This document shows positions 11,401 to 22,578 of a stretch of DNA of 64,000 nt, piece after piece. The notes below the pieces were generated by a model. The model saw nothing but the letters and a program-made list of their open reading frames with translations, did not search any database and was not told the DNA's origin. The DNA is from Schistocephalus solidus (Eukaryota; Platyhelminthes; Cestoda; Diphyllobothriidea; Diphyllobothriidae). The DNA lies in assembly GCA_017591395.1 (NCBI GenBank), contig WEDG01007040.1, positions 62,001 through 126,000 of the forward strand. The letters run 5' to 3'. The stretch's first letter is position 1. Each line of letters opens with the position of its first letter. A program made the position numbers and the translations under genes.

Positions 11401-11685
11401 TCGTAAATGAATATACATTTTAGATTTTTTCATAAAAACAGGGCTTGCAGGATACAGAGCTAGATGAAAAAAAGGGAGAAAGGGAGAATCGAAAACACGA
11501 TCGGAGAAAGTGGGTGACAACCCGATCAATCAGTAAACTAAGACATCCTCAGATTTTACAGAAAAGGCTTAGTTTCTGTGACCATCAGGGTGTTGAAAAG
11601 GGGATACAGAGTAAATATGCCGCCAAATGTAGGCATTGCGATACGAGGAGAGTTGCGGAAGAAGAATCGGTAAGGCACAGGGTTA

Positions 11686-11830
11686 GGAACCTCGTAGCAC
11701 AAGTGGCCTTGCGCTGAACTATAGCGATTGGGATTAGAGTCAATGGTTAGGTTTAAGGCACAGAATTTAGCGTAGAGCCACTTGTCCAACCGGGGTGCTT
11801 CTATTCAGGTCTCTTACCGAATATGCCACA
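11686..11830 (+). repeat. SINE-1 fragment
   Basis: GGAACCTCGTAGCACAAGTG resembles the start of the SINE-1 head at 11095 and 43876, followed by the degenerate GGGATTAGAGTCAATGGTTA stretch seen after other copies. Truncated; box B not recognised. Confidence 0.45.
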
Positions 11831-13190
11831 GGCCGACGTATGGGAAGTATTCTTTGGTGACCCAAAATACGATATTTATTTTGAAAATATGACCAGCAGA
11901 AAAAGTCCTATGAGAATAACGCACAGTTGTCAATCCTTAGTACAAAAAGGAATGGGAATTTCCGTTTTGCTTTTGAGCTGAGGATCTTGAGCCCAGACAG
12001 ATGGTATCGCATTGAGGACTAATATTTCGGTAATGCAAGTTACCAACAGAGATAAGGGACGGGCAAAAATCGGGGTTAAAGAAAAGGGGTTCAAAATTAA
12101 CACTCAGATGTTTATGGTATGAGGATACCCCATGTCGAAAAGTTCCCGTATCATTAGGAAATACGTGAACGCCCTTGAAAATGGACAAATATAAATTAAG
12201 ATTTTCGGAAAGCGGGAAAATTATTAATTGTCCCTTATTTCGAAGTATTCGTGCATAAGTCAAGCAATACTCCGAATATGAAACAAGTACGTTTATTTTG
12301 CATACAAAGGAGACTTGGCGTGATTCCGAATTCATAGAAGTACCACATTTTATGAGACAAAGGTATCACATCTCAAGACGAATACATCGCTCAGGTAGAG
12401 GACAAGCTGCTCTTCGACAGGTGTCGTGTATCGCTCCTGTCTCGCCCATAGGATAAGAACCAAAGAATTAGAACTAAACAGACCCGAAGCCTGCTTGCCG
12501 GACTCCGTGTGGGCGACTCAACCGATCGAACAATGTGGGAAAGAGGGGGGGGGGAGCGGATCACAGACGCAAACGGCAGCAGGGAGAAAGGCGGGTGATG
12601 GACGTCAACAGCCCCCTCCCCCCCCTCCCCAACCACACTCACGTAATGCCGGCAGCAGAATCGCATTACCGCGAAGTCAGCCCGCTGCGATGGTCGTGGG
12701 AACGGGGAGGGGGAAGGGAGGGAGGGTGTAGACGCAAGTGGTATGGGCCACGGTGTGCACATCTCACTCCTACCAGGGAATGCGTGCGATTTTGAAACGT
12801 CCTAACAATAAGCAATCAAGGCCCAAGATTTTATCTTCTTCTCACTCAAGGATGTGTCAAACCGTCGGACGAACAGGAAGGAGGGAGGAATGACAGGCAG
12901 GAAGATAGAATTTGCTCTGATTCACTGTCTCGGCCTTTGGGAGGATGTTTGTACAGCTTGACGGTCGCTGGTGCTGGGCATGTTCACATCGGTCGAGGGT
13001 GCTTGTAAGCCTGCCGCCTGTTCTGGTGATTTCGTCACGAACGCGATAAAAATTGGTAAGTCCAAGGCTGATCGATATTCGCAGTAAACGCTTTGACAAT
13101 GAAGGGTCAGCCAAACTCTCCGAAAAGTCAGCGAGAAAACAAACCAGTTCCAGCGAGAACTTTAAATTTGTCTGAATATCATCCTCGAAC
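11831..13190. other. intron sequence with a G-rich patch, otherwise nothing recognised
   Basis: Apart from G-runs at 12545-12554 and 12704-12726 and a C-rich stretch at about 12611-12630, I see no gene, SINE or family member. Open frames of about 130 residues around 11937-12762 (minus) lack domain features and are treated as chance. Confidence 0.4.
12704..12726 (+). other. Predicted G-quadruplex motif
   Basis: GGGGAGGGGG, AA, GGGAGGGAGGG: four or more G-runs of at least three separated by one or two bases, fitting the canonical G4 pattern. It is on the non-template strand relative to no known gene here; function unknown. Confidence 0.7.
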
Positions 13191-13197
13191 TCTCAAC

Positions 13198-13356
13198 ATT
13201 AATATCACCAGCAAAGGCAAGGGAAACTGGAATGGCCATTTCTGGCTTATTAGCCGTCGTCAGCCCATCATACCCAACCCCAGACGGTGCACCAACCGAG
13301 GATCGAACCCCCGACCCCTTGATCAGAAGTCCAACGCCCTACCCACTGAGTCACGG
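13198..13356 (-). repeat. SINE-2, minus copy (left arm of inverted pair)
   Basis: Read on the minus strand: CCGTGACTCAGTGGGTAGG (box A-like), GGACTTCTGATC, GGGGGTTCGATCC (box B), then the family body with GGCTAATAAGCCAGAAATGG and an end near ATATTAAT. A tRNA-derived SINE. It faces another copy 13 bp away. Confidence 0.8.
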
Positions 13357-13369
13357 TAAGACAACGAGC

Positions 13370-13529
13370 CCGTGGCTCAATGGCTAGAGCGTCGAACTTC
13401 TGATCGACGGGTCACGAGTTTAATCCTGGGGTGATGCACCACCTGGGGTCGGATATGACTGGCTGACGACGACTAATAAGCCAGAAATGGCCATTCCAGT
13501 CTCCCTGGTCTTTGTCAGCAATATTAATA
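13370..13529 (+). repeat. SINE-2, plus copy (right arm of inverted pair)
   Basis: CCGTGGCTCAATGGCTAGAG (box A-like), CGAACTTCTGATC, a decayed box B (AGTTTAATCC), then ACTAATAAGCCAGAAATGGC and the end near AATATTAAT. By eye roughly four-fifths of positions agree with the reverse complement of 13198-13356. Confidence 0.8.
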
Positions 13530-13951
13530 TGCCTCTGCTACTACTAGCCGCTATGTGACTGCTGGCGGTGCTCGAGAGTGAGTGCCAAGGCAGAACGGGA
13601 CGGGTGAGTTCCGTTAGCGATCGGTGAGCGTTAATCAACGAGCGTAAATTAGGGTTGGTGTTAGGAAACGGGCTTATGCAACCTTCCGGAATTAAGTGCA
13701 AGGCTACCTGTATTACTGGGAGGAGTCCTATTCTGGTGTAACTACCAAGGCAGCTTGTAAGGAGGATGTTTTTCAAGCATTAAAAAACGCAACACCGATT
13801 ATTCGACGCAACCCTGACAAATATGCATTGGCAGATACTTGGAGCTTATTTTCATGAGGTTATACGGCATCACGTTATGCGGGAATATAAAAGTTTGCAA
13901 GCCAAACCAGCTAGGCCTGAGAGTGCTAGCGGGTGGGTAAAATGAACTCAC
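13530..13951. other. intron sequence, nothing recognised
   Basis: About 420 bases between the SINE pair and the KCC exon donor. No feature seen. Confidence 0.4.
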
Positions 13952-14114
13952 ATATTTTTGATTCCCTCGATAACCGATTGGGCAACAAGAACGCTGGCCA
14001 AGCCCTTGACACGACACATGACCAATGCATCGTCTAGCCGGGCCTTGACGAGGGCTACATCATCCATGCGATCGTAGATATCACCCTCGAGAATGGAAGT
14101 CACCATAGTTAGAC
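13952..14114 (-). CDS. kcc: KCC exon: C-terminal domain, GLTMVTSILEG to VIEGIKN
   Basis: Acceptor gcttttgtag before 14114; donor AT|gtgagt after 13952. Reads GLTMVTSILEGDIYDRMDD and later CRVKGLASVLVAQSVIEGIK, aligning with the family stretch GLTIVGSV.EG ... KVKGF..LVV...L.EG.SHLIQ. 163 nt, phases 1 and 2, no stop. Confident by family match although the sequence is more divergent here than in the membrane part. Confidence 0.92.
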
Positions 14115-14694
14115 CTACAAAAGCGGGAAAAGAACAGATAGCATAAATATCGCGAATACTCGTCCGAGGCCGATAAAGTAGGTTTGACGACCGCAAAGAA
14201 ACATAACGTGGTCCTGTGGCAAATAAAAGGACTGCGCTCATCGGGTAGACAACGCTACAATCACACCTGCACACAGACAGTCTCCTACAATTCAGCATGA
14301 TCACTAACTGCACTCTTCGGAAGAGATGGTTAATAGTAAAAGTCACCATTTTCTGACGATAAAGACCAGCATAAGTTCTACGTGTCTGGAAAATTTAGTA
14401 ATTTCCAGAAATCGAATTTATTCTTCTTCTCCTTCTGAGGAACGACGCTCGATGAAAAATGGAGGGCAGCTGCTGCTGGATATCCCCAAAGAATGTCAGG
14501 CTTCATGGCATTTGCGATGGCGAGCCATGTGAGTAGTTGAAGAGTGGTCCGCTTGATCAAAATTTGAAGTCAGATCAGGGTACAATCGCAAGTCTTCCTT
14601 ACCCAAAGTTGTGATATAGGAATAGGAAAGTCCCCCTTTGGGTAATAAAGGTGGCCTTGTGAAAAATCCTTCGAAGAGCAAATAGTTTTCCTTC
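14115..14694. other. intron sequence, nothing recognised
   Basis: Starts with the acceptor tract of the exon at 14114. No repeat or coding signal seen. Confidence 0.4.
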
Positions 14695-14930
14695 ATATAA
14701 CCCTAATCCCAAAACGAAGCTTAAACCAAACACTAACCCTAAACTTAACTCCAAACCTTACCTTTACTTTAACGGAAACCCACTCGTAGCCTTAAGCAAA
14801 ACCCTAACTTCAAAATAACTCAAAATTAAACCTTATCCTTGACTTCAAAAGTAACGCTAATCACCCTTAATATAAGCATAAGAACTCGGAATAGGGCTGG
14901 GGTTGCTATTCTAATGTTGACCCTCGCTCC
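14695..14930 (-). repeat. Telomere-like degenerate repeat (MITE-C interior)
   Basis: A run of ACCCTAA-like units (CCCTAATCCC, AACCCTAAACTTAA, ACCCTAACTTC) with much variation, followed near 14890 by CGGAATAGGGCTGGGGTTG, which resembles the terminal repeat of the MITE-C family. The other end was not found. Confidence 0.5.
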
Positions 14931-15690
14931 ATGATTGATTACACGTGGCTATGCGTTGTACTATAAGCGCTGTGGGCCGAATCTCCAAGGCAACATAGAA
15001 CGCCCCTAGTCTGGTCTGCTGTCAGGCCAAATCGCATTGAGGATAATTGCAGCTAGAGATCAACAAAGACTGAAAGGCTTCATGATAGTCCTAACTCGAA
15101 CCCTTGAGATGTTCAAGTGATATCAAACTAAACTAGCAGGTCTTTCCACCCAGAAGTTGGACTATGTGGGCTGAGGGGAGCAGATAATTCAGAAGTTGTC
15201 ACCGAATTCGGTCTTGCTTTCTTCTATAAGACACCAATCCCTGATGGATTACTTATCGCTATTCGACCACCTATTAGCGTTCGGGACCGGAGCTCCAGGA
15301 CAAAACCAAACGCCCCTAATCCGGTCAGATCAACCGACGTCAGTCTGAAGTGCAGCTACCTGCACAAGAAAACTTCCTTTCGTATGAATCCCTTCAAGGC
15401 TGACCACATTTTCATGTTAACAAAAACGATCGTTACCCGAGGGGCAATTTGCCATCGTCAGGGGGTCCAGCCCCACAGCCCTGGGATTTCAGCTAGTGCC
15501 TCTGCTGTCAGTGTGGTAAATCATGCAACATGTGTATATTACTGACTGCCCATTGGCAGTTTATGAATATTATGTGGCTAGCCCCTCTGCCGTTTATGGA
15601 TGCCAGCTCAAATATTCATATAAACTTTCCAACTAAGCCCCTAGAGCTTTATGCCAGCGTCTGAAATAAGGCTGTCAGGGAGATGTGTAC
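14931..15690. other. intron sequence, nothing recognised
   Basis: About 760 bases with no feature I can name. Confidence 0.4.
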
Positions 15691-15890
15691 CTTTTCCCGC
15701 CTTTAGTTGTCGAACAAGGTGAAGGAGGGAGGTTCCCTTGACGACAAGGTCATCGCTCACAGGAACATAGACCAGAAGTTGGGGCCGCCAGTTCTTTGTA
15801 TGGATAGGTTTCCTACCAAGCGCAAGGATCGCACGAGTGGCTGTGGTAAACTGCAGACCGCGAGTGGCATCACCCCACTCTTTGGAGGCT
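15691..15890 (-). CDS. kcc: KCC exon: start of cytoplasmic C-terminal domain (KNWRPQ)
   Basis: Acceptor cttttctttacag before 15890; donor G|gtacac after 15691. Reads ASKEWGDATRGLQF, then HTKNWRPQLLVYVPVSDD, then LLHLVRQLKAGKG. This is the junction of the membrane domain with the C-terminal dimerisation domain; KEWGD and KNWRPQ are near-invariant in KCCs. 200 nt, phases 2 and 1, open throughout. Confidence 0.95.
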
Positions 15891-15946
15891 CTGTAAAGAA
15901 AAGAGAGCATAGTCAGTCGAGTAGGAATTTATGTAAACATTGTACC

Positions 15947-16565
15947 GTGAAGAACCGTGGCTTGGAAGGGAATCAACTGAAAATTCAACACGGACCTCGT
16001 AGTCAACCCAGTGTGTGTTTGAGTAGAGTAGCCGACTGGTGGACTGAGGGTCAGACTGCAAGGGCTCCTCCCCAATGTGGCCTCTATAGCTCCGCGCATA
16101 TTCCTCGCCAAAAACAATCTGGTACGGTCGAAATTTTCATGGTGCACTAAAAGCCGTGGCTTGGATGGGTCAATTCTGTCCTCCGTTCTGGACCGAGAGT
16201 CGGGCTGCAGTGGCTTCCTCTTTAAGTGATGTTTTTGGCACTCTAACTCAGCTGGCATCGGAACAGTTCACCACTCCTTCTTGTTGTGTGAAATATTGAA
16301 AGTTTGTGCATCGAAAAGCTGTGGTATCACACCTAGGTGCAGGCTCCCGCCACGCCAGCGGCCTGTGCCCTCACTTGCCTCCGGTCTTCTTGACTCAGTC
16401 ATGACCTTGGGTCCAGGTGTGTTGGGGACAAGAAAGCGCGGTAGATGCCACGCATGTCAACTATCATTATCAACTAATTCACGCGCAAGTCACCGTCCCT
16501 GTACCCACCCTGCTGCGCCGAGCACAGTGGACATAGTCGGAAACGACGGTCGAACTACCAGTCTA
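15947..16565 (+). repeat. Composite repeat copy 2: B-B'-A blocks
   Basis: B block at about 15952-16090 (ACCGTGGCTTGGAAGG, later GACTGAGGGTCAGACTGCAA), B' at about 16145-16240 (AAAAGCCGTGGCTTGGATGG), A block at about 16330-16565 (CTTCTTGACTCAGTCATGAC, GGTAGATGCCACGC, ACTAATTCACGCGCAAGTCA). Same order and similar spacing as 6000-6760. Confidence 0.7.
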
Positions 16566-17199
16566 AAAATGCCCGTTAAATAAACACTGGAGCAAACACT
16601 TTCCTTTTCAAAGAAGAACAAAAAAGATCGCGAGCAGGAAAAAGTCACTGTGGTATGGACGGATATAGGAGTAATATACCCCTAACAATGCATCCTTTGT
16701 CAGTATGGTTTCCAAGTGATTGAAGGTCATATTAGAAAAGGCATTAAAGACGCCAAGAGACGGTTCGAGTCATAGAACTCACTCAAAAGCAACTCGACAC
16801 ACAAACGCGTTGCGGTGTCCTTGAACTGCTCAATCGCACGTTCAAAACGTCCAGGCCACTGCCAACTACTTTGTTCCTGTTGGTATGAAGGTGAAAGATC
16901 TATTACGAGATAACACTTCTGAGAAGTTGGAGGAACTAGGCGGTTCAGTCGTTTGGTTATCTGTCTTTGAAACCAAGAACACACAACAAAACAACAGCAA
17001 GGTATCCTCCACGTTAATGCCGAGATTGTCTGCCTGACTAAATAACCGTACCAATGCAGAATTTTCGCGTGTGTGGCGATAGTGAGCCCGACGATACAAG
17101 GGCAAGATTGTGCAGAAAGTAATTCGTCTCCGGAACCGCTCGGTTAACGCCCATCCACCAATGTCAATATTCCCCATCTAAACCGGCAAGAGAACGAGC
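16566..17199. other. intron sequence, nothing recognised
   Basis: No gene or repeat family identified. Confidence 0.4.
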
Positions 17200-17347
17200 C
17201 CGTGGTTCAATGGTTAGAGCAGTGGACTTCTGTTCAACAGGTCGCGGTTCCGAGCCTGGGCATTGTGAGACTTCGGGTTGGGTGTTGCTGGCTGATAACG
17301 GCTAATAAGCCAGAAATGGTTATTTCAGTCTCCGTTGTCTCTGTCAA
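17200..17347 (+). repeat. SINE-2 copy with well-kept promoter boxes
   Basis: GAGCCCGTGGTTCAATGGTTAGAG supplies a tRNA-like box A, GCGGTTCCGAGCC a box B-like element, then GGCTAATAAGCCAGAAATGG and the body ending near TCTCTGTCA. Among the copies here this one has the best-preserved tRNA-like head. Confidence 0.78.
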
Positions 17348-18035
17348 GTAATTTTTCCAGTCTCATTTCTTTCAATTACCAATACTTGTAAACGCTGGGC
17401 ATTGTGATCCACTGGCGGCCTTGGGTCTTCCCGTTTCCGACCACCCTGGTGCAGAAATAAACTTCAGATAGAATAAATTTCCTCTGGCGAGCTCCAAAAA
17501 CATTCCGGAGTTTCGTCATGAGACCCTTTTTTCGCGTACACAGAAAAGAAGAAATGGCTTCGGTTGAGATGTCACCATATCCGCCTATTTTTAATTAACT
17601 CATTGCTAGAAAAGGTGAACACTGAGGGATGTGTTTGCTGCAGTCCATTACACCATGAAATATTTAATGACTTACGTTGCCTACCGCGCCTTCGAGGAGG
17701 CGATGGTAAAGCAACCGAAAACCTAGACAGAGGAATGAAGGTTAAGATTTCAAATCGATGGGCACAAGGTGACTCGGGGAAGAGAAGGACCAATCTTTTA
17801 TATATCAAAAGAAAAGGAAGTTACCTGCATTTTCTAGCATCAAGTCCGAATGGATATACGTTAATTTTAAAGTCACAGCCGGCTAAACAGACTGGAAGGA
17901 AGCTGCCGCAGACTACTTTGTACAGTCTCAAAATGTTGTCTCTTTCCAATATGGAGGAGGGGAAGGAAGCGAGGTGTTTTTCGCAATTCAGGTGCTTGGC
18001 TGCTGCAGTGAATTTGCTATCTTAAACATTGCCAA
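17348..18035. other. intron sequence, nothing recognised
   Basis: Includes a 153-codon plus-strand open frame (17564-18025) without recognisable domain or codon-like composition; treated as chance. Confidence 0.4.
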
Positions 18036-18735
18036 CCAAAATTTTGAAATGCTTGTTGATTCAAAAAAATTACTTAAGTAAGGTTGTACTGTTAAGTATC
18101 GTACAGCTTAATCGAAAGAAGTTTAACTCACACCTGCAAAAACTGCCCTCTGTAGAAATGCTTTATGAAGTACGCATTTTTCCAATCATTTTCGATGCTC
18201 TTGTAAAGTAAAACATATTTTATACAAGGCATGCATAAAATACTTTTGTACGCCTTTTGGTAGTAAATTACGTCTTCTTCAAATTTTATGTCTGGAGAAA
18301 GTGCGTCTTCCGGTTTAAAAAATGCTAATTGTGCGTTAATTAAAACGAGAAATGTCCACCCATAAAGCATCGTATCAGTATATTTATTAATGATGCCTGT
18401 AAAGTACAACATGGTACAAATTCAATGACAAATTTTATAAGCACTAAGCCACTTTGTCATCAAGGTGCATAGACATGGTTAATTTTTATTAGACTGAATG
18501 TATACAGCATTCAGCTGGGAAACTCTAAAGGCAAGTGTAAAGACAGGTCGGGTTAAAAAATATTTGGAAATCACAAAACTGAAATACACAATTTTTAAGC
18601 ATGAAATTTGAAGATGTATAAGGACGAATATTTTCCTATATTTTTTCGATAAAATATACTTAACTTAGTGCGGGCATCGCAAATCAATGAAAAAATGCAA
18701 ACCACATAAGCAGTCATTTTTCCGGAGTGTAGTTT
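18036..18735. mobile_element. Long-arm inverted-repeat element, internal fragment
   Basis: A+T-rich. The left part (about 18130-18330) matches, in sense, the arm sequence at 60375-60520 (TTTTCGATGCTCTTGTAAAG; TAGTAAATTACGTCTTC), and the right part (about 18510-18735) matches 47520-47745 (CTCTAAAGGCAAGTGTAAAG; GGCATCGCAAATCAATG). Outer ends of both arms appear to be missing. Confidence 0.65.
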
Positions 18736-18849
18736 TTGCAAATGGCCGAAAAAGCTGACATCGTGATGCGTCTGAAATATAATTGGGCAAGACTGCAGTA
18801 TAATTTACTGCTGCTGCTGTCGATACTACTACTGCTACAACAACAACTA

Positions 18850-18860
18850 CTACTACTAAA

Positions 18861-18931
<71 letters not shown>

Positions 18932-18990
18932 ATACTACTAAATACTACTGCTACTGCTACTACTACTGCTACTACTACTACGACTACTAC
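18850..18990 (+). repeat. TAC/ACT trinucleotide microsatellite
   Basis: About 130 bases of nearly pure ACT units with a few interruptions (ACTGCT) towards the end. It produces a long poly-Thr frame that is not a gene. Confidence 0.95.
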
Positions 18991-19765
18991 TACCTCATTG
19001 TCAAGGACTATCTGCAACTCATCGTAATAGAAAACCCGAAATATTTATATAGAAATTTAACAATAAAAAATTCATGTTTATATACACCAAATGGGTCGTT
19101 TACGATTGCACCTGACGATTCTATTTAAATTTATTAGTCATCGACTGACCTGTGAACATGTAAGCTTATGAAATATTATATTCCTTTGACGTCTCTATCG
19201 GCGCAATGAAGCGAAAATTTGCTTGTCTTGGTCAAATGCATCTAAGAAAATGTACAAACGGAAGAAAAACTACCAATTCTTGTGAAACGGTGTTGGAATA
19301 TAAAATTTCATGTTAGGCTGCTTGATGACGGCCATACGTTACGTTGCGCTTAATCTAGAGAAATATGTACGTGCAAAACTCTGAAAAAAGACTATTTTCA
19401 AATATAATTTGGCTTTTTCTGCTTTATTGACTGCTTTTATTTTATGAACAGGTTTCCTATACACTTACAAATTCAGTTTACTCAACTATGTCAATTTTTC
19501 ACACTTTCGAAATCCGTACCTATTCTAAAAAAATTAGAATTTCTAAACAATGTAATGTTAATTTGTAAACAACAAAAAGCCATAAATTTCCTTACGAGCG
19601 GTTCTTTATTGTTGTAAAATTTTGGTGGACACAGTGTGCGCTGATTTCGCGAAATGGGCCATAACTCATGAAATCAATCAGATTTCATGAGGTTAGGACA
19701 CCTACTGTATCTAGGACGGTGGGAGGGAGCATACATCTCAATGTATTCACGCCTGACCTAAGTGT
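18991..19765. other. A+T-rich intron sequence, nothing recognised
   Basis: May include further decayed long-arm element sequence, but I could not align it convincingly. Confidence 0.35.
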
Positions 19766-19769
19766 CTTG

Positions 19770-19990
19770 CCACATAAGGTGGCCATTCCACACTTTCATC
19801 CTCTCCAGACGCAGTGTGGCTCCAAACCGCGACAGCCGCTCCGACCGGAGAGGTAAATCTAACAAAGGCTTGAATAGCACATGCAAGGTTGATGCTCATC
19901 TTGTGCTCCACCGCAGGGTGGGCGCAGGGACGGCGACTTGCGCGTGAATTAGTTTTAAGTGATAGCAGAATTGCCCAAGATCGACCGCGT
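19770..19990 (-). repeat. A-block repeat copy
   Basis: On the minus strand: CTATCACTTAAAACTAATTC, ACGCGCAAGTCGCCGTCCCT and CACCCTGCGGTGGAGCACA as in other A blocks; the homology stops just after that, giving a 5'- or 3'-truncated copy. Confidence 0.6.
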
Positions 19991-20169
19991 TCTATCCTCA
20001 CACACCCACTTGAGCTCGATATCAAGGAAGATTGGAGGCAAGGTAGGACGCAGGGGCTGACAAAACAGGAGGAGAGGGCACCAAGGGGATGCTATGGCAT
20101 TCAAGCGCATCAGAAGAACAGGAAGAAGACAACGTGTATACAAACGAGATGAGCAACTCGTAGTCTTAC

Positions 20170-20289
20170 CCCTTGTATTCAATGTACTTGTAGATTCCTC
20201 CAGCAATAGCCAGCGCCACTATAGTATAGTACCAACTGGAGATGAACATCAGAGTGAGGCATATACACACACCAATGCTTGAAAGAAAC
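20170..20289 (-). CDS. kcc: KCC exon: TM11-TM12 hairpin
   Basis: Acceptor tgtgtccgcag before 20289 and donor GG|gtaaga after 20170. Encodes [20 protein letters not shown], then [16 protein letters not shown], the last two membrane helices before the cytoplasmic tail. 120 nt, phases 2 and 2, uninterrupted, and it joins the next exon as YIEYKG-ASKEWGD. The downstream intron (15891-20169) carries a SINE, a composite repeat, a microsatellite and a long-arm element fragment. Confidence 0.94.
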
Positions 20290-22578
20290 CTGCGGACACA
20301 AGAATAGGACTGAAGGGTAATGCTGCAGTAAGAGGTGTTCAACGACTGGTTAACCTTAGGCAGATGCAGGGGAAGATTTTGAAGATTTTTCCTCTAAATA
20401 CATACCACTTAATTGCCCACCCAAAACAATTTTCTGAGAAGGTGCGATTAAAAAGTAGAGAAAACTGGTTAGAAACTTTTCAAAGCGTGCAACACAGCGT
20501 AGATTGCCCGAAATATTTAGGCAGGACTGACTATGCCAGGAAGAGCTTCTGTTGTCCCACCCGATTCTCACCATCTTTCCTCTCTGTCCTTCTCCACTTT
20601 AGCTCGCAACTTGAGAGGGGGGGGGGTGGGGGTAGGGTGGAACGAGAGTTCAGTAAACACTATTGAGGTGCCCTCAATAACGTCGAATTATGGTTAACGG
20701 GCAAAACAGTTTGTAGCGGAGCCCCACTGAGTCGCCCGAGACGAGTGGGGACGGCTTCCGTGGAAGGACTGTTGCTTTCTACTCGTAGTTGAGCCAGGGG
20801 GCGCAGCGAAGCCGGTTGTACAGCACTTGGCAGAGAAACAGTTCACGCAGGATGCGCATAGAAGGCATGGATATCAAGAGTTAGCGGCATCCAATAGGAG
20901 GTGCTTTGACCTTAAAAAGGCCTGGCGTCTCATTTTCGGCCCACAGCAAGACGGTAGCAAAACTTGAAAAGTGCCGCGATAAAAAACAGACACCTCTTCC
21001 ACCTCAAACAGGCATCACAAGGAAAAGGCAAAAGGGCAATAATAAGTTCACGAAGAAGAGCTAAAGGTAACGTTATAAGTGTTTTGGTTCTACCGATAGA
21101 TGACAAAGTGCTTGCTAGACGCTGGTGGAAAATGCAAATGTATAGGAGTGTGCTAATTTGAAAAGCCAATGTAACCATCTTCTGTTTGTCTGAAAACGGC
21201 CGAGAAGGATAATAAAACGGCATGCAGGCATCATGGGTCTTCCTTGATAGATTAAAATAATTTAATATTCAGAAAGAATTGCGTTATCATCCGATGTCTT
21301 GCGTTCCTACAGCCTTGGGTATATAGAAGTTATTCGGTACGCAGAAAATTAAATAACTTTGGCTATGATATCGGGGAATTACAACGAACCTCTCTTATGA
21401 TAATTATATGATGGAGTTTGATATAAAAGAGAAAAAAATTAAATCCATTCACTTTTAGTTAATAAGAAGTGGCCATTTCAGACGACCTCAATTTATCAAC
21501 GCGTGTACACGTTCCTATGGAGCAGGTTACATCGGTTGGAAGACCTGATGTTTTAAAAGGTACTTAGGGAAAACCGTCCAGTTTCGTTGTGAGGGTTGGG
21601 AAAAAGGTCGTGTCCCATTCTTTCCTGGCACGCCTGATTGGCAAGGTCATGTGCGCAGCAAGGGCTCGTAAGTATGGGCAAAGTATATTTAGCTGAAAGC
21701 TTTTGTGCCTTTTTACAATTTTTCTCCGCAGTAGCCACTGAAGACCATCCCTGAGCAGATTTGTGCGTATCCACTCTACACATGCTCCTGCGACACAGGC
21801 ACCCGATATGCGGAGGTCCTTTAGAGAACCCCGGAACGTTTGTGTGAGAGGGACGGACAAACAGACTGTAACACCAGCTATTATGTGTATGCCGTTCAGG
21901 CTTCCCGCAGAATCTACGGAGCCCTGTCAGAGTAACTGTTGTGAATATTCGGTAAGGAAGAAGCACCATAGCATGTATGCTTCGAGACAGCTTCGGAACT
22001 GCGAACTACGCAATGTGACTGCTGGAAGCAGCTGCAAGATAATATCGTAGACGATATATTAGTAAAAAGGAGTTTAAAACAGGCAGTAAACTGCCTGCCC
22101 AAGCGGGATTGCTCAAGCAATAAATAAAGAATCTAATAGATGACTACCAGGTGCAATTAAGTAACAAGTATTCATTGCAACTTTGCTTAGTCCGTCTGAC
22201 CCAATTATGAATGATGTCGACAGCATGCGGTTTTGCTTACTGAGTGTGTAGGGCACTGCGACAGGTCATAAATATACTTTAATTAAAATTGTGATGTAAA
22301 AACTCACTAAGATGAGAGTGGCCATTACCTATCGCCAGTAGGGAACCAGGGGGCTATCAGATACTGAATGTTTGCCGTCGGATATAGGATTATAACTTAC
22401 TGCTTCCGTGTAGCAACTGAGGAATTGGTTTAAGTCATGTGTTATGAGGTAAGCATATACCAAATCAAGGTTTGTGCACTTGTAATCACCTGCCAAGAAA
22501 GCAAATAATACTATTCTTAGTTCCATAATTTTTTAGCTAGATGTGGTCTTTAAAATTTAATAAAACGAAAGGTGGTAC
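20290..22578. other. intron sequence, G-run at 20617, otherwise nothing recognised
   Basis: About 2.3 kb. A G-rich tract at 20617-20637 (ten G, then GGGGG and GGG) could form a quadruplex. No transposon family or exon seen. Confidence 0.4.

Noticed and set aside
12391..12762. Overlapping 80-120 codon frames on both strands
   Set aside because: Produced by G/C-rich low-complexity sequence; no motif.
13370..13445. Functional tRNA gene
   Set aside because: Box B is decayed and the sequence continues into the SINE-2 body shared with 17200 and 13198.
17564..18025. 153-codon plus-strand open frame
   Set aside because: No domain, signal or family resemblance; composition like the other intron sequence; expected by chance in 64 kb.
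18736..19128. 130-codon frame with poly-threonine
   Set aside because: It is simply the ACT microsatellite read as protein.
19840..19905. Minus-strand peptide MSINLACAIQAFVRF, resembling the TM10 KCC motif VNLACAVQTLL
   Set aside because: It lies after, not before, the TM11-12 exon; it abuts an A-block repeat, has no fitting splice sites or phase, and the true TM10 exon was found at 22686-22579. Taken as chance.
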